A DNA stretch of 64,000 nucleotides, from contig NZ_CAJYTI010000010.1 of assembly GCF_913777625.1 (NCBI RefSeq), positions 1-64,000 on the forward strand, read 5' to 3'. Of the stretch, positions 8,467 to 16,347 are shown piece after piece (positions within the stretch are counted from its first letter, which is position 1; each line of letters begins with the position of its first letter). A model generated the notes under the pieces. It saw only the letters and a list, made by a program, of their open reading frames with translations, was not told the DNA's origin and made no database searches. Source of the stretch: an uncultured Sphingomonas sp. GTDB lineage: Bacteria; Pseudomonadota; Alphaproteobacteria; Sphingomonadales; Sphingomonadaceae. The position numbers were made by a program, and so were the translations under genes.

Positions 8467-8637
8467 ATGGGTGAGCTGACCGACAAGATCAAAGGCAATA
8501 TCAATGAGCTGGCTGGCAAGGTGAAGCAGCACAGCAGCGATCCGGAAACGCAGGCCGAAGGTGCCGCGCAGGAAGCCAAGGGCAAGGCCCAGCAGCTCGG
8601 CGGCAAGGTCAAGGGCGCGCTAGGCGACGACATCTGA
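8467..8637 (+). CDS. CsbD-like small stress protein
   Basis: This 56-residue, highly charged, Gly/Gln/Lys-rich protein is of the CsbD family. It starts MGELTDKIKGNINELAGKVK and contains the repeated KGKAQQLGGKVKGAL pattern typical of the family. The function of CsbD proteins is not established; they are abundant under general stress in several bacteria. A perfect AGGAGGT ribosome-binding site sits six bases upstream of the ATG, so high expression is expected. The upstream EcfG-like promoter and the strong downstream terminator make it a single-gene transcript. Confidence 0.88.
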   Translation: MGELTDKIKGNINELAGKVKQHSSDPETQAEGAAQEAKGKAQQLGGKVKGALGDDI

Positions 8638-8660
8638 TCTCGGCCGAAACCGGATGAAGA

Positions 8661-8693
8661 CGGGCCGTACCGCGAGGTGCGGCCCGTTTTTTT
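8661..8693 (+). terminator. Rho-independent terminator after csbD-like gene
   Basis: An 11-bp stem (CGGGCCGTACC pairing with GGTGCGGCCCG, one G-T pair) closes a GCGA tetraloop and is followed directly by seven T residues. This is one of the clearest intrinsic terminators in the window. Confidence 0.93.
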
Positions 8694-8749
8694 GCGGGCT
8701 TCGACTCCCGGCCCTGCAAGCAGGGTAATCGCATATCGCAAAACCAGGC

Positions 8750-8845
8750 CGTCATCCCCGCGAAGGCGGGGATCCATTGGTGCTGGTGCGGTGGCTCTGT
8801 CCCCCAGCGCACAGGCGAATGGATTCCCGCCTTCGCGGGAACGAC
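8750..8845. repeat. REP-like inverted-repeat element, family A, copy 2
   Basis: A left unit (8750-8777, core CCCCGCGAAGGCGGGG) and an inverted right unit (8819-8845, core CCCGCCTTCGCGGG) flank a 41-base centre. Part of that centre, read on the minus strand, is identical over 19 bases (TCGCCTGTGCGCTGGGGGA) to the centre of the copy at 15057-15151, so the whole element is mobile or copied, not just its arms. Confidence 0.88.
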
Positions 8846-8888
8846 AGAGTATTGTTGGGCGAGCGGCCTCGCGATCCCCTATGCCATT

Positions 8889-9001
8889 GCCCCGACCTTC
8901 CAGGGTGGGGTTGGGGCGGGGAGTGTCTTACCGAGACGAGCGGACGTTGTGGAATCCCTCCACCCCCAACCCCTCCTCCCAGGAGGCGGGGCGTAGGAGG
9001 G
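8889..9001. repeat. Family B-like GC-rich inverted repeat
   Basis: GGGTGGGGTTGGGGCGGGG around 8904-8921 is mirrored by CACCCCCAACCCCTCCTCCC around 8961-8980, and a trailing GGAGGCGGGGCG follows. The same 'CACCCCCAACCCCTCC' arm recurs at 21561-21576 between gcvH and gcvPA. With the terminator and copy 2 of family A it fills the gap 8638-9004; no gene was seen there. Confidence 0.7.
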
Positions 9002-9004
9002 GAA

Positions 9005-9262
9005 TCAATCCGGCACGTAGAACGCCCACATGTCCGGTTCGATCTGCGCCGCGGCGAAGCGGGTCGGTGCATTGGGATTGCCGATTTCGCAGATCATGAA
9101 GGCGAAGGTTTCGCTGGTGCGCAGCGGATGCGGCAGCCGCACCACGTTCTTGTTGATCCAGCGCCACTCGCGCTGCCACACCGGATGGCCGTCGATCCGG
9201 ACCCGATCGCCGCGCTTGCCGATATGCGCCGTGCGCCACCGTTCTACTGTTTGCTGTGCCAT
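9005..9262 (-). CDS. Conserved-looking hypothetical protein, 85 residues
   Basis: This small soluble protein is rich in Trp, Arg and aromatic residues (WRTAHIGKRGDRVRIDGHPVWQ near the N-terminus, ending DMWAFYVPD). It has no signal peptide, membrane segment or motif that I recognise. The codon usage is GC-rich like that of its neighbours, and the frame is open from a clear ATG to the stop just at the edge of the repeat region, so it is likely a real gene. It lies 43 bases upstream of the stop of no co-directional partner and is otherwise isolated. Confidence 0.55.
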   Translation of the reverse strand: MAQQTVERWRTAHIGKRGDRVRIDGHPVWQREWRWINKNVVRLPHPLRTSETFAFMICEIGNPNAPTRFAAAQIEPDMWAFYVPD

Positions 9263-9305
9263 GCCCGCAGCATAAAATGGTGGCGGTTAACGGCCTCCTA
9301 GCCTT

Positions 9306-10961
9306 TCATCGATTTCGCAGCTTCGTGACGGTGGTCGCCGGGCTGATCACTTCGATATCCGTCTTGCAATGCAACAGCTTGAGCCCCGGCTGGGCGAGCG
9401 CCTCGGCGAGCGCCGGCGCAAACGCCTCGGTGGTTTCCACGGTGGTCGCCCAGCCGCCGAACGCCCGGGCGAGGGCGGCGAAATCGGGATTGCGCAGCTG
9501 CGTGCCGGAAAGCCGCGCGGGGAATTCGCGCTCCTGGTGCATGCGGATCGTGCCATAGGCGCCATTGTCGACCAGGATCACCAGCAGGTCGGCATTGTGC
9601 TGGACGGCGGTGGCGAGCTCCTGCCCGTTCATCAGGAAGTCGCCGTCGCCGGCGACCGCCACCACCTTGCGTTCCGGAAAGCGGAGCGCCGCGGCTACCG
9701 CCGCCGGCACGCCATAGCCCATCGCCCCGGCGGTGGGGGCAAGCTGGCTCGGCTGGGCGGCATAGTGCCAGTAGCGGTGCCACCAGCCCGAGAAATTGCC
9801 CGCGCCGTTGCAGATGATCGTGTCGGCGGGAAGCGCCGCGCGCATTGCCGCGACGCAAGGGCCGAGATCGAGTGCCACGCCCTCGCGCGGCTTGGGGGTC
9901 GACCACTCCAGCCATTCGGCATGGGCGGCCGCGCCGTCGAAGCGGGGCAGGCCCGCCGCCTCGGCAGTCGCCGCCGCCGCCACCGCGAACTCGAATGGCC
10001 GCGCGCAGATCGGCAGGTCGACGCGGTAGACGCGGTGAAACTCATTGGGGTCCGGATGGACATGGACCAGCGTCTGCCCGGGATGCTCGGGGGTGATCAG
10101 GCTATAGCCATCGGTCGTCGCCTCGCCGAGCCGCGCGCCGACCACCAGCAGCAGGTCCGCCGCCTTGATCCGTTCGGCCAGCTTGGGGTTGGGGCCGTAG
10201 CCGAGATTGCCCGCCCATACCGGCGAGGCGTTGTCGATCGCGTCCTGCCGCCGAAAGGCGCAGGCGACCGGCAGGTCGATCGACTCGGCGAAGCGGGCAA
10301 AATCCTCCGCCGTGTCCGAGTCCCAGCCCGCGCCGCCCACGATCGCGATCGGCCGCTCGGCACCGCGCAGCAGGTCGTAGAGCTGGTCGAGATCGAAGGC
10401 GTCGGCGGCCTGGATCGGCTCGGCGATGGCGGGGCGGTCGACCGCCGCCACCACATCCAGCAGCATGTCCTCGGGCAGCGCGATCACCACCGGGCCCGGT
10501 CGGCCCGAGGTCGCGACGTTCCAGGCGCGGGCGACATATTCGGGAATGCGCCGCGCATCCTCGATCCGCGTCGCCCATTTGGCGAGCGGCGCGAACATCG
10601 CCGGCAGGTCGACTTCCTGGAAGCCCTCGCGGTCGCGCATGCCGCGGTCGACATCGCCGATGAACAGCAGCATCGGCTGCGAATCCTGCATCGCGACATG
10701 CACGCCGATGCTGGCGTTGGTCGCACCCGGGCCCCGCGTGACGAAGCACACCCCCGGCCGCCCGGTCATCGCGCCGTCGGCACAGGCCATGAACGCCGCG
10801 CCGCCTTCCTGGCGGCAGGTTACCAGATCTATCTCGGGCGTGTCGTGCAACGCGTCGAGCACGGCGAGGAAGCTCTCGCCCGGTACGTGGAAGATGCGGT
10901 CGCAGCCCTGTGCGACCAGATTGTCGACGAGGATCCGGCCCCCGGTACGGTTCGTGGTCAT
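9306..10961 (-). CDS. Thiamine-diphosphate-dependent enzyme, acetolactate synthase-like
   Basis: This 551-residue cytoplasmic protein has the three-domain pyruvate oxidase/acetolactate synthase architecture. The Pyr domain carries the catalytic glutamate in TCRQEGGAAFMA (about residue 51), the middle domain has AIVGGAGWD, and the PP domain holds the ThDP motif starting GDGDFLMNGQELATA and ending LVDNGAYGTI. No small regulatory subunit gene (ilvH) lies next to it, so it is probably not the biosynthetic IlvB; benzoylformate decarboxylase-, sulfoacetaldehyde- or glyoxylate carboligase-like activities are possible. The exact substrate cannot be read from sequence alone. Confidence 0.88.
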   Translation of the reverse strand: MTTNRTGGRILVDNLVAQGCDRIFHVPGESFLAVLDALHDTPEIDLVTCRQEGGAAFMACADGAMTGRPGVCFVTRGPGATNASIGVHVAMQDSQPMLLFIGDVDRGMRDREGFQEVDLPAMFAPLAKWATRIEDARRIPEYVARAWNVATSGRPGPVVIALPEDMLLDVVAAVDRPAIAEPIQAADAFDLDQLYDLLRGAERPIAIVGGAGWDSDTAEDFARFAESIDLPVACAFRRQDAIDNASPVWAGNLGYGPNPKLAERIKAADLLLVVGARLGEATTDGYSLITPEHPGQTLVHVHPDPNEFHRVYRVDLPICARPFEFAVAAAATAEAAGLPRFDGAAAHAEWLEWSTPKPREGVALDLGPCVAAMRAALPADTIICNGAGNFSGWWHRYWHYAAQPSQLAPTAGAMGYGVPAAVAAALRFPERKVVAVAGDGDFLMNGQELATAVQHNADLLVILVDNGAYGTIRMHQEREFPARLSGTQLRNPDFAALARAFGGWATTVETTEAFAPALAEALAQPGLKLLHCKTDIEVISPATTVTKLRNR

Positions 10962-11055
10962 GCGTCGATGCTAGGAGGAAAAGCGGCAGCGGCCAATCCC
11001 GCCGAACCGCACCCCGTGCCGTCTCGGCCGGTGGGGGAGTCGCCTGCCGGAACAG

Positions 11056-11085
11056 AAAAGCCCCGCATCGTCGCCGATGCGGGGC
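11056..11085 (-). terminator. Intrinsic terminator downstream of first barrel protein gene
   Basis: On the minus strand, AGCCCCGCATCGGC pairs with an inverse arm of the same bases (CCCCGCATCG at 11061-11070 and CGATGCGGGG at 11075-11084), followed by TTTT. The hairpin is almost identical to the one at 11876-11907 behind the paralogous gene. Confidence 0.85.
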
Positions 11086-11134
11086 TCCCCGGAGGCGGGG
11101 CGCGGAGAGAGGAGCGCGCCCCGGTTCCGTTCGC

Positions 11135-11665
11135 TCAGAAGCGGACGCCGAGACCGGCGAGCACCTGGTGGCGCACGAGGTTCTGCGTCAGGTTGGTGTA
11201 GCGATATTCGAGCTTGCCATAGTATTTGCCGAAGCTGTGCTCGACGCCGGCGCCGAGGCGAAGACCATCGAGGTTCTTGGCCAGGCGTCCTTCTTCGGAC
11301 CGCTCGACGACGCGGCTGTTGTCATAGCCGACCTTGCCGTAGAGCAGCGTGGCAGGGGCAACGATATAGCCGATGCGGCCGCCGACATAGAGGTCGCGGC
11401 CAGTGCTCGAGGAGAAGTCGTCAAACGTCTTCTTCGCGGTCGAGCCGGTGACTTCGCCTTCGATGCCGAGCACGGTCTTCTCCAGCTGCAGGTCGTAGCC
11501 CGCTGCGCCGCCATAGGTGAAGCCGCTGAGGCTGGTGCCGTTGCCCTTCACATTGTCCCAACCCGCAAGTGCTTCAACGCGGGGGCCCTGGAAGGTGCTG
11601 TCCTGCGCGAAAGCAGGCGTTGCCGACGCCATCAGCGCGATTACTGGCGCAATAAACGAACGCAT
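11135..11665 (-). CDS. Outer-membrane beta-barrel protein (opacity/OmpA-barrel type), paralogue 1
   Basis: This 176-residue protein has a cleavable signal peptide (ending ATPAFAQ) and a small 8-strand porin-like barrel, shown by alternating hydrophobic strands, the GGAAGYDLQ and GKVGYDNSRV segments, and a terminal phenylalanine (LGVRF) as required for BamA recognition. It belongs to the OMP_b-brl family. It is about 60 percent similar by eye to the next gene on the same strand; both carry their own terminator and an AT-rich upstream region. Role unknown; such proteins are often envelope-stress or stationary-phase products. Confidence 0.85.
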   Translation of the reverse strand: MRSFIAPVIALMASATPAFAQDSTFQGPRVEALAGWDNVKGNGTSLSGFTYGGAAGYDLQLEKTVLGIEGEVTGSTAKKTFDDFSSSTGRDLYVGGRIGYIVAPATLLYGKVGYDNSRVVERSEEGRLAKNLDGLRLGAGVEHSFGKYYGKLEYRYTNLTQNLVRHQVLAGLGVRF

Positions 11666-11875
11666 TATATATTCTACCTACTCAATTTACACATACATGT
11701 GCTGGAAACGCCATCACGGTTTTCATCTAGCATGTTACGATGCATTCACAAGATGGAAGGTTAAATAAGCATGAAGGTGTAGCATATATGCAACATTTGG
11801 AGCGTGTCGGCGTGCACAGTCGGCGGCGGCCGGCCCGGTTTCGCCGTTGCGCCGGGCATGGCGTATCGCGGACAC

Positions 11876-11907
11876 GAAAAACCCCGCATCGTTGCCGATG
11901 CGGGGTT
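11876..11907 (-). terminator. Intrinsic terminator downstream of second barrel protein gene
   Basis: The minus-strand hairpin ACCCCGCATCGGCAACGATGCGGGGT is cut short here to its arms: ACCCCGCATCG at 11881-11891 and CGATGCGGGGT at 11896-11906, with TTTTCG following on the minus strand. Confidence 0.87.
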
Positions 11908-11953
11908 CCGGGAAGCGAAGCGCAAATACTGGCGCCTCAACGCCGTCGGTCGC

Positions 11954-12484
11954 TCAGAAGCGGTAGCCGATGCCGGCCAGCACCTGGTGGCGCACCACGT
12001 CGTCCGACGCGTTGGTGTAGCGATACTCGACCTTGCCATAGTAACGGCCGAAGCTGCGCTCGACACCGCCGCCGACGCGCACGCCGTCGAGGTCGTCGGT
12101 GACGCGCAGCGCGCCCGAACGGCCGATCACGCGGCTGTTGTCATAGCCGACCTTGCCATAGACCAGCGTGCTCGGCGCGACGACGAAGCCGATGCGGACG
12201 CCGGCATAGAGGTCGCGGCCGCCCTTGATGATCGCGGTCCCGACGGTCTTGTCGGTGGTCGTGCCGGTGATCTCGCCGTCGACGCCGACCACGAGGTTGC
12301 CGCGCTGCAGGTCATAGCCCGCTGCGCCGCCATAGACGAAGCCCGAGCCGCTCAGACCGGTGGTCTTGAGGTTGTCCCAACCGGCAACGGCCTCGACGCG
12401 CGGACCCTGGAAGGTCGCGTCCTGCGCCAGGGCGGGGGTTGCGGAGGCCATGAGGGCGAGCGCCGTCGCTGCGAAAATACGCAT
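11954..12484 (-). CDS. Outer-membrane beta-barrel protein, paralogue 2
   Basis: At 176 residues it is exactly the length of paralogue 1 and has the same organisation: signal peptide ending ATPALAQ, TFQGPRVEAVAGWDNLK, GGAAGYDLQ, GKVGYDNSRV, YGKVEYRYTN and a terminal phenylalanine (GIGYRF). The near-identical blocks at the signal peptide and the middle strands show a tandem duplication. The upstream region 12485-12724 is AT-richer than the surroundings and probably holds its promoter, and that of the divergent CoA-transferase operon. Confidence 0.87.
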   Translation of the reverse strand: MRIFAATALALMASATPALAQDATFQGPRVEAVAGWDNLKTTGLSGSGFVYGGAAGYDLQRGNLVVGVDGEITGTTTDKTVGTAIIKGGRDLYAGVRIGFVVAPSTLVYGKVGYDNSRVIGRSGALRVTDDLDGVRVGGGVERSFGRYYGKVEYRYTNASDDVVRHQVLAGIGYRF

Positions 12485-12724
12485 GATAATATACCTTTGG
12501 ACTTGTTACTTGTTATATCAGGATGGCCATCCAGAGCGCCTAGGTAGGCCTTTGGTTCGCAGGTGCAATATGACAAATGCATTACACCTCTGACTGTTGC
12601 ATGAATGCAACAGGCGGCCTTGCCGTAGGGGAAGGGGGCCTGAGTTGAAAGCCGGTTCAGGTTCGCTTGACCGCGCCGCCTCGGCGGGATTATCGCCGCC
12701 CCAAACTCTTGGAGGGAATCGTCG

Positions 12725-13432
12725 ATGGACAAGCTCTACCCCAACGCGAACGCAGCGCTGGAAGGGCTGCTGTTCGACGGGATGATGATCTGCGCGGGCG
12801 GTTTCGGCCTGTGCGGCATCCCCGAGCGGCTGATCGACGCGATCCAGGCTTCGGGGGTCAAGGACCTCACCATCGCCTCGAACAATGCCGGCATCGATAA
12901 CGAGGGCCTGGGCAAGCTGCTGCGCAGCCGCCAGGTGAAGAAGATGATCTCTTCCTATGTCGGCGAGAACAAGGAGTTCGAGCGCCAGTACCTCTCCGGC
13001 GAGCTGGAGGTGGAATTCTGCCCGCAAGGCACGCTCGCCGAGCGCTGCCGGGCAGGGGGCGCGGGCATTCCCGGCTTCTACACCAAGACCGGCGTCGGCA
13101 CGAAGGTGGCCGAGGGCAAGGAAGTGAAGGTGTTCGACGGGGAGGAATATATCCTCGAGCGCGGCATCCGCGCCGACCTCTCGATCATCAAGGGCTGGAA
13201 GGCGGACGAGGCGGGCAACCTCATTTTCCGCAAGACCGCGCGCAACTTCAACCAGCCGATGGCGACCGCCAGCCACCTGTGTGTCGCCGAGGTGGAGGAA
13301 GTGGTGCCGGTCGGCAGCCTCGACCCCGACCAGATCCACCTGCCGGGCATCTATGTGAAGCGGCTGATCGTCGGTGCGCCCTACGACAAGAAGATCGAGT
13401 TCCGCACCGTCCGCCCGCGCGAGGCGGCATGA
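12725..13432 (+). CDS. scoA: 3-oxoacid CoA-transferase subunit A
   Basis: This 235-residue alpha subunit of succinyl-CoA:3-ketoacid (acetoacetate) CoA-transferase transfers CoA between succinyl-CoA and acetoacetate in ketone body or PHB turnover. It has the family motif [13 protein letters not shown] (about residues 24-36), [22 protein letters not shown] and the C-terminal YVKRLIVG block. The matching beta subunit is encoded at 14325-14975, but a phosphatase gene is inserted between them; the overlaps at both borders show that all three are one operon. The start is preceded by a GGAGG box. Confidence 0.95.
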   Translation: MDKLYPNANAALEGLLFDGMMICAGGFGLCGIPERLIDAIQASGVKDLTIASNNAGIDNEGLGKLLRSRQVKKMISSYVGENKEFERQYLSGELEVEFCPQGTLAERCRAGGAGIPGFYTKTGVGTKVAEGKEVKVFDGEEYILERGIRADLSIIKGWKADEAGNLIFRKTARNFNQPMATASHLCVAEVEEVVPVGSLDPDQIHLPGIYVKRLIVGAPYDKKIEFRTVRPREAA

Positions 13433-14325
13433 GGCGGGCCGCGCTGCTGCTCGCCGGCGGGCTGGCGCTGTCCGGCTGCGTCGTCGATGCGAGCGTGACG
13501 CAGGCACCGCCCGCACCCACGCCGGCGGCCCCGGGCAGCGCGCCCGCGGGGATGCAATATCTCTACGGTTCGGGCGAGGCGGCGGCGCTGAGCGTGCAGG
13601 CGTACAACGCGCTGGTCGATCAGGTCCGCGCCCGCATGGCCAAGGACGATCCCAAGGGCCCGCACCCGCGCAATTCGGTCGTGCTGACGCCCGACGCGAC
13701 GCTGGCCACCCCGCGCTTCCAGCCCTGCGGCGACAAGCCGGCGGCGGCGGTGTTCGACGTCGACGAGACGCTGCTGCTCAACCTCGGCTATGAGAGCGAC
13801 GACGCGCGGCGTTCGGGCGGCTGGGATTCGGCGCGCTGGGACCGTTGGGAAAAGACCGGCGCGATGAAGGTCGCCGCCGTCCCCGGCGCGCTCGACGCGG
13901 TGCGCGCGCTCAGGGCGATGGGCGTCACGGTGATCTTCAACACCAACCGCGCCGCCGCCAACGCCGAGCAGACCGAAGCCGCGCTGAACTTCGCGGGGCT
14001 GGGTCCCGCGAAGCACGGCGAGACGCTGTTCCTCAAGGGCGATGTCGACGGCAAGTCGGGCAAGGACGCCCGCCGCAACCTGATCGCCCAGCGCTGGTGC
14101 GTGGTGGCGATGGGCGGCGACCAGCTCGGCGACTTCACCGACCTGTTCGCCGGCCTCACCTCGCCCGAGCGGCGCGCGGCGGCGGCAAGTCCGGTGATCG
14201 GCGCGATGTGGGGGCGCGGCTGGTTCGTGCTGCCCAACCCCGTCTACGGAACCGGGCTCGGTTCCACCTATGACCAAACCTTCCCGCCGGCGACGCGCTG
14301 GACGGATTCGCAGGAGAAGCAGTGA
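13429..14325 (+). CDS. HAD-superfamily acid phosphatase lipoprotein (class B/e(P4)-like)
   Basis: This 298-residue predicted periplasmic lipoprotein has the lipobox LALSGC (Cys18) followed by an Ala/Pro-rich linker. The HAD motif I is [12 protein letters not shown] (about residue 108), where the aspartates are the nucleophile and acid; motif II is VIFNTNRAA and motif III lies around GKSGKDARR, with [13 protein letters not shown] as motif IV. It most resembles the acid phosphatase family that dephosphorylates nucleoside monophosphates in the periplasm. ATGA overlap with scoA and TGATG overlap with scoB bind it into the CoA-transferase operon, an unexpected partner. Confidence 0.87.
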   Translation: MRRAALLLAGGLALSGCVVDASVTQAPPAPTPAAPGSAPAGMQYLYGSGEAAALSVQAYNALVDQVRARMAKDDPKGPHPRNSVVLTPDATLATPRFQPCGDKPAAAVFDVDETLLLNLGYESDDARRSGGWDSARWDRWEKTGAMKVAAVPGALDAVRALRAMGVTVIFNTNRAAANAEQTEAALNFAGLGPAKHGETLFLKGDVDGKSGKDARRNLIAQRWCVVAMGGDQLGDFTDLFAGLTSPERRAAAASPVIGAMWGRGWFVLPNPVYGTGLGSTYDQTFPPATRWTDSQEKQ

Positions 14326-14975
14326 TGGCCTGGACCCGCGACGACATGGCGGCGCGCGCCGCGCAGGAGCTGCAGGACGGCTTCTACGTCAATCTGGGAA
14401 TCGGCATCCCGACGCTGGTGGCGAACCACATTCCGGCGGGGGTGGAGGTGACGCTCCAGTCCGAGAACGGCATGCTCGGCATCGGTCCGTTCCCGTATGA
14501 GGGCGACGAGGACCCGGACCTGATCAACGCCGGCAAGCAGACGATCAGCGAGCTGCCCAGCTCGGTCTATTTCAGCTCGGCGGACAGCTTCGCGATGATC
14601 CGCGGCGGGCATATCGACCTGACCGTGCTCGGCGCGATGGAAGTGAGCCAGGGCGGCGACATCGCCAACTGGATGATCCCGGGCAAGATGATCAAGGGCA
14701 TGGGCGGCGCGATGGACCTGGTCGCCGGCGTCAAGAAGATCATCGTGGTGATGGAGCATACCGCCAAGGACGGCAGCCCCAAGTTCATCCCCGACTGCAC
14801 GCTGCCGCTGACGGGCAAGAATGTGGTCGACATGATCATCACCGACCTCGCGGTGTTTTCGCGCGTGGATCATGCCTCGCCGTTCCGGCTGATCGAGCTG
14901 GCGCCGGGCGTGACCGCGGAGGAAGTCGCGGCGAAGACCACGGCGCAGTATGAGGTCGCGCTGGCGACGGCGTGA
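14325..14975 (+). CDS. scoB: 3-oxoacid CoA-transferase subunit B
   Basis: This is the beta subunit of the CoA-transferase. The catalytic glutamate that forms the glutamyl-CoA thioester is in [10 protein letters not shown] (Glu47 from this start), and the downstream [23 protein letters not shown] stretch is family-typical (split here as [12 protein letters not shown] and [11 protein letters not shown]). The ATG at 14325 overlaps the phosphatase stop; a GTG immediately upstream at 14322 would add one residue. Length (216) is normal. Confidence 0.95.
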   Translation: MAWTRDDMAARAAQELQDGFYVNLGIGIPTLVANHIPAGVEVTLQSENGMLGIGPFPYEGDEDPDLINAGKQTISELPSSVYFSSADSFAMIRGGHIDLTVLGAMEVSQGGDIANWMIPGKMIKGMGGAMDLVAGVKKIIVVMEHTAKDGSPKFIPDCTLPLTGKNVVDMIITDLAVFSRVDHASPFRLIELAPGVTAEEVAAKTTAQYEVALATA

Positions 14976-14982
14976 TCCCGCA

Positions 14983-15007
14983 AATCCTCCCCCGCCAGGG
15001 GGAGGAT
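14983..15007. repeat. Family B palindrome fragment
   Basis: A short palindromic piece (AATCCTCCCCCGCCAGG...) matches the end arms of the family B repeats at 3725-3846 and 21765-21790. It lies just after scoB and may act as its transcription stop. Confidence 0.6.
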
Positions 15008-15056
15008 ATGGGGCGCCCTGCGGGAGGCGTATGGGAGGCAGCAGCCAAATGCCGCT

Positions 15057-15151
15057 GTCCTTCCCGCGAAGGCGGGAATCCATTCGCCTGTGCGCTGGGG
15101 GAAGGAACTTCGGCATCCGCGCCAATGGATCCCCGCCTCTGCGGGGATGAC
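15057..15151. repeat. REP-like inverted-repeat element, family A, copy 3
   Basis: A left unit with core CCCGCGAAGGCGGG (15057-15083) and an inverted right unit with core CCCCGCCTCTGCGGGG (15125-15151) flank a centre starting TCGCCTGTGCGCTGGGGGA, identical to the reverse complement of part of the centre of copy 2. It sits between scoB and the small secreted protein gene. Confidence 0.88.
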
Positions 15152-15248
15152 GGGGAGGGGGCAGAGGCGATTACGCTTCTTGCCAAATGGGGTGAGGATG
15201 CCCCTTCGCCGCGTTGACCCGCACCGGCCTGCGGTTCACCCTTGTGCG

Positions 15249-15551
15249 ATGAAGACCCTCAGCGCCGTCGCCGTCCTGCTGCTTTCCGCCACGCCGGCCA
15301 TGGCGGTCGTCCGCGGCACGATCACCCCGCGAGCGTTCGCGGCGGCGATCAACAAGGTCGACGCGGTGCTGGTGCCCTTCCGTACCGGCCGGTTGCAGGC
15401 AGCGGATGTCCGCTCCATCCGGTGCCGCGCGCCGGACGAGGAGCCCACCGAGTTCCAATGCACCTGGCAGCACCGCGTCAAAGGCCGCTGGGTGCAGCGC
15501 AAGACCTGGCTGCTGGTCGACGCCAAGGGCTGGCAGGTGATGGACGGCTGA
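15249..15551 (+). CDS. Small secreted protein of unknown function
   Basis: This 100-residue protein has a typical signal peptide (MKTLSAVAVLLLSATPAMA), leaving about 80 mature residues with one likely disulfide (IRCRAP and FQCTWQ cysteines, about residues 58 and 70). No known domain is recognised. The start at 15249 was chosen because it gives a clean signal sequence. It is convergent with the next gene; no partner is evident. Confidence 0.65.
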   Translation: MKTLSAVAVLLLSATPAMAVVRGTITPRAFAAAINKVDAVLVPFRTGRLQAADVRSIRCRAPDEEPTEFQCTWQHRVKGRWVQRKTWLLVDAKGWQVMDG

Positions 15552-15580
15552 GGCTGTATCGTTTGGGACGGCCATCGCCG

Positions 15581-15949
15581 TCAGCGCGCGTCGTCCTTCC
15601 GCCAGACCGGGAACACTGCGTTGTCCGTCGATCCCATCGCCCGGCCCATCGCCGCGAAATCAAAGCCGGGCAGCGCACACAGATAGTCGAGCAACGCCGC
15701 CTCGCCGGTCGCGCCTTGGGGGAAGGCGCAGGCCAGGCGGTCGTCGGCGCCGAACAGCAGCCACCAGACATCCGTGCCCCACGGGCCGGAATCATTGGTC
15801 TCGATCGTGACGCCACGCAGGTCGGTCAGGGCCAGGCGCCGCACGCCGCCATGGGCGTCGGTGATCGCGACATGCTCAAGCGCCAGCGCGACGATCCAGC
15901 GCGTTTCGGGTTGCGGCCGTGCCGCGCGCTTCCTGAACCATCCGAACAT
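15581..15949 (-). CDS. Hypothetical cytoplasmic protein, 122 residues
   Basis: It starts MFGWFRKRAARPQPETRWIV and continues with a predicted beta-rich domain (VALALEHVAITDAHGG, VRRLALTDLRGVTIETND). The AAAGGA ribosome-binding site eight bases upstream of the ATG at 15949 supports this start over a longer one at 15994. The protein contains WGTDVWWLLFGADD and ends FPVWRKDDAR. The pattern resembles PH-like or DUF-type immunity-like folds, but I cannot assign a family with confidence. Confidence 0.55.
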   Translation of the reverse strand: MFGWFRKRAARPQPETRWIVALALEHVAITDAHGGVRRLALTDLRGVTIETNDSGPWGTDVWWLLFGADDRLACAFPQGATGEAALLDYLCALPGFDFAAMGRAMGSTDNAVFPVWRKDDAR

Positions 15950-16085
15950 GCCCGTTCCTTTCCGCCTTCGCGGCACCTGCGTGCGTTTCCCCACACCGGG
16001 GCGCGAGCGACAGCCAGCGTTCCGCCGGTTGATCCTTCCGCGAACCGATGCGTTCTACGATCCGGATTCAACGAGAGGATAGCAT

Positions 16086-16298
16086 ATGAAGCCCAAGTTC
16101 CTCGCCGCCCTCGCTGCGGCCTGTCTCGTCTCCAGCCCGTCGCTGGCCGCAGGCTGCGTCAAGGGCGCGGCGGTGGGCGGCGTAGCAGGCCACTTCGTCG
16201 GCAAGGGGCATGCGGTCGCCGGTGCGGCGGCAGGTTGCCTCGTCGGCCATCACCAGGCGAAGGTCGCAAAGAAGCGCGCGGCGGCCCAGCACGGCTGA
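16086..16298 (+). CDS. Small glycine-zipper secreted protein
   Basis: This 70-residue protein has a signal peptide (ending SPSLAAG) followed by a Gly/Ala-rich helix with GxxxG-type repeats (GAAVGGVAGHFVGKGHAVAG), which resembles glycine-zipper 2TM-like envelope proteins. A lysine-rich tail follows (AKVAKKRAAAQHG). Such proteins typically insert into or associate with the envelope. The start is preceded by GAGAGGAT. Function unknown. Confidence 0.6.
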   Translation: MKPKFLAALAAACLVSSPSLAAGCVKGAAVGGVAGHFVGKGHAVAGAAAGCLVGHHQAKVAKKRAAAQHG

Positions 16299-16307
16299 GC
16301 CTAACAA

Positions 16308-16338
16308 CGGCAAGGGGCGGCATCGTCGCCCCTTGCCG
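16308..16338. terminator. Convergent hairpin between glycine-zipper gene and rnhA
   Basis: A perfect 12-bp stem (CGGCAAGGGGCG at 16308-16319 pairing with CGCCCCTTGCCG at 16327-16338) with a 7-base loop lies between two converging genes. The T-tract is weak on both strands (TTGTTA on the minus side), so it is a probable rather than sure terminator. Confidence 0.6.
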
Positions 16339-16347
16339 CTCGGCCGT

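Noticed and set aside
8639..9004. CRISPR-like or satellite array because of repeated blocks
   Set aside because: Only two facing palindromes and one GC-rich cassette are present; there are no regularly spaced direct repeats or spacers.
9369..11201. 610-residue open frame on the plus strand opposite the thiamine-diphosphate enzyme
   Set aside because: Shadow of a ThDP enzyme with all motifs on the minus strand; composition is artefactual.
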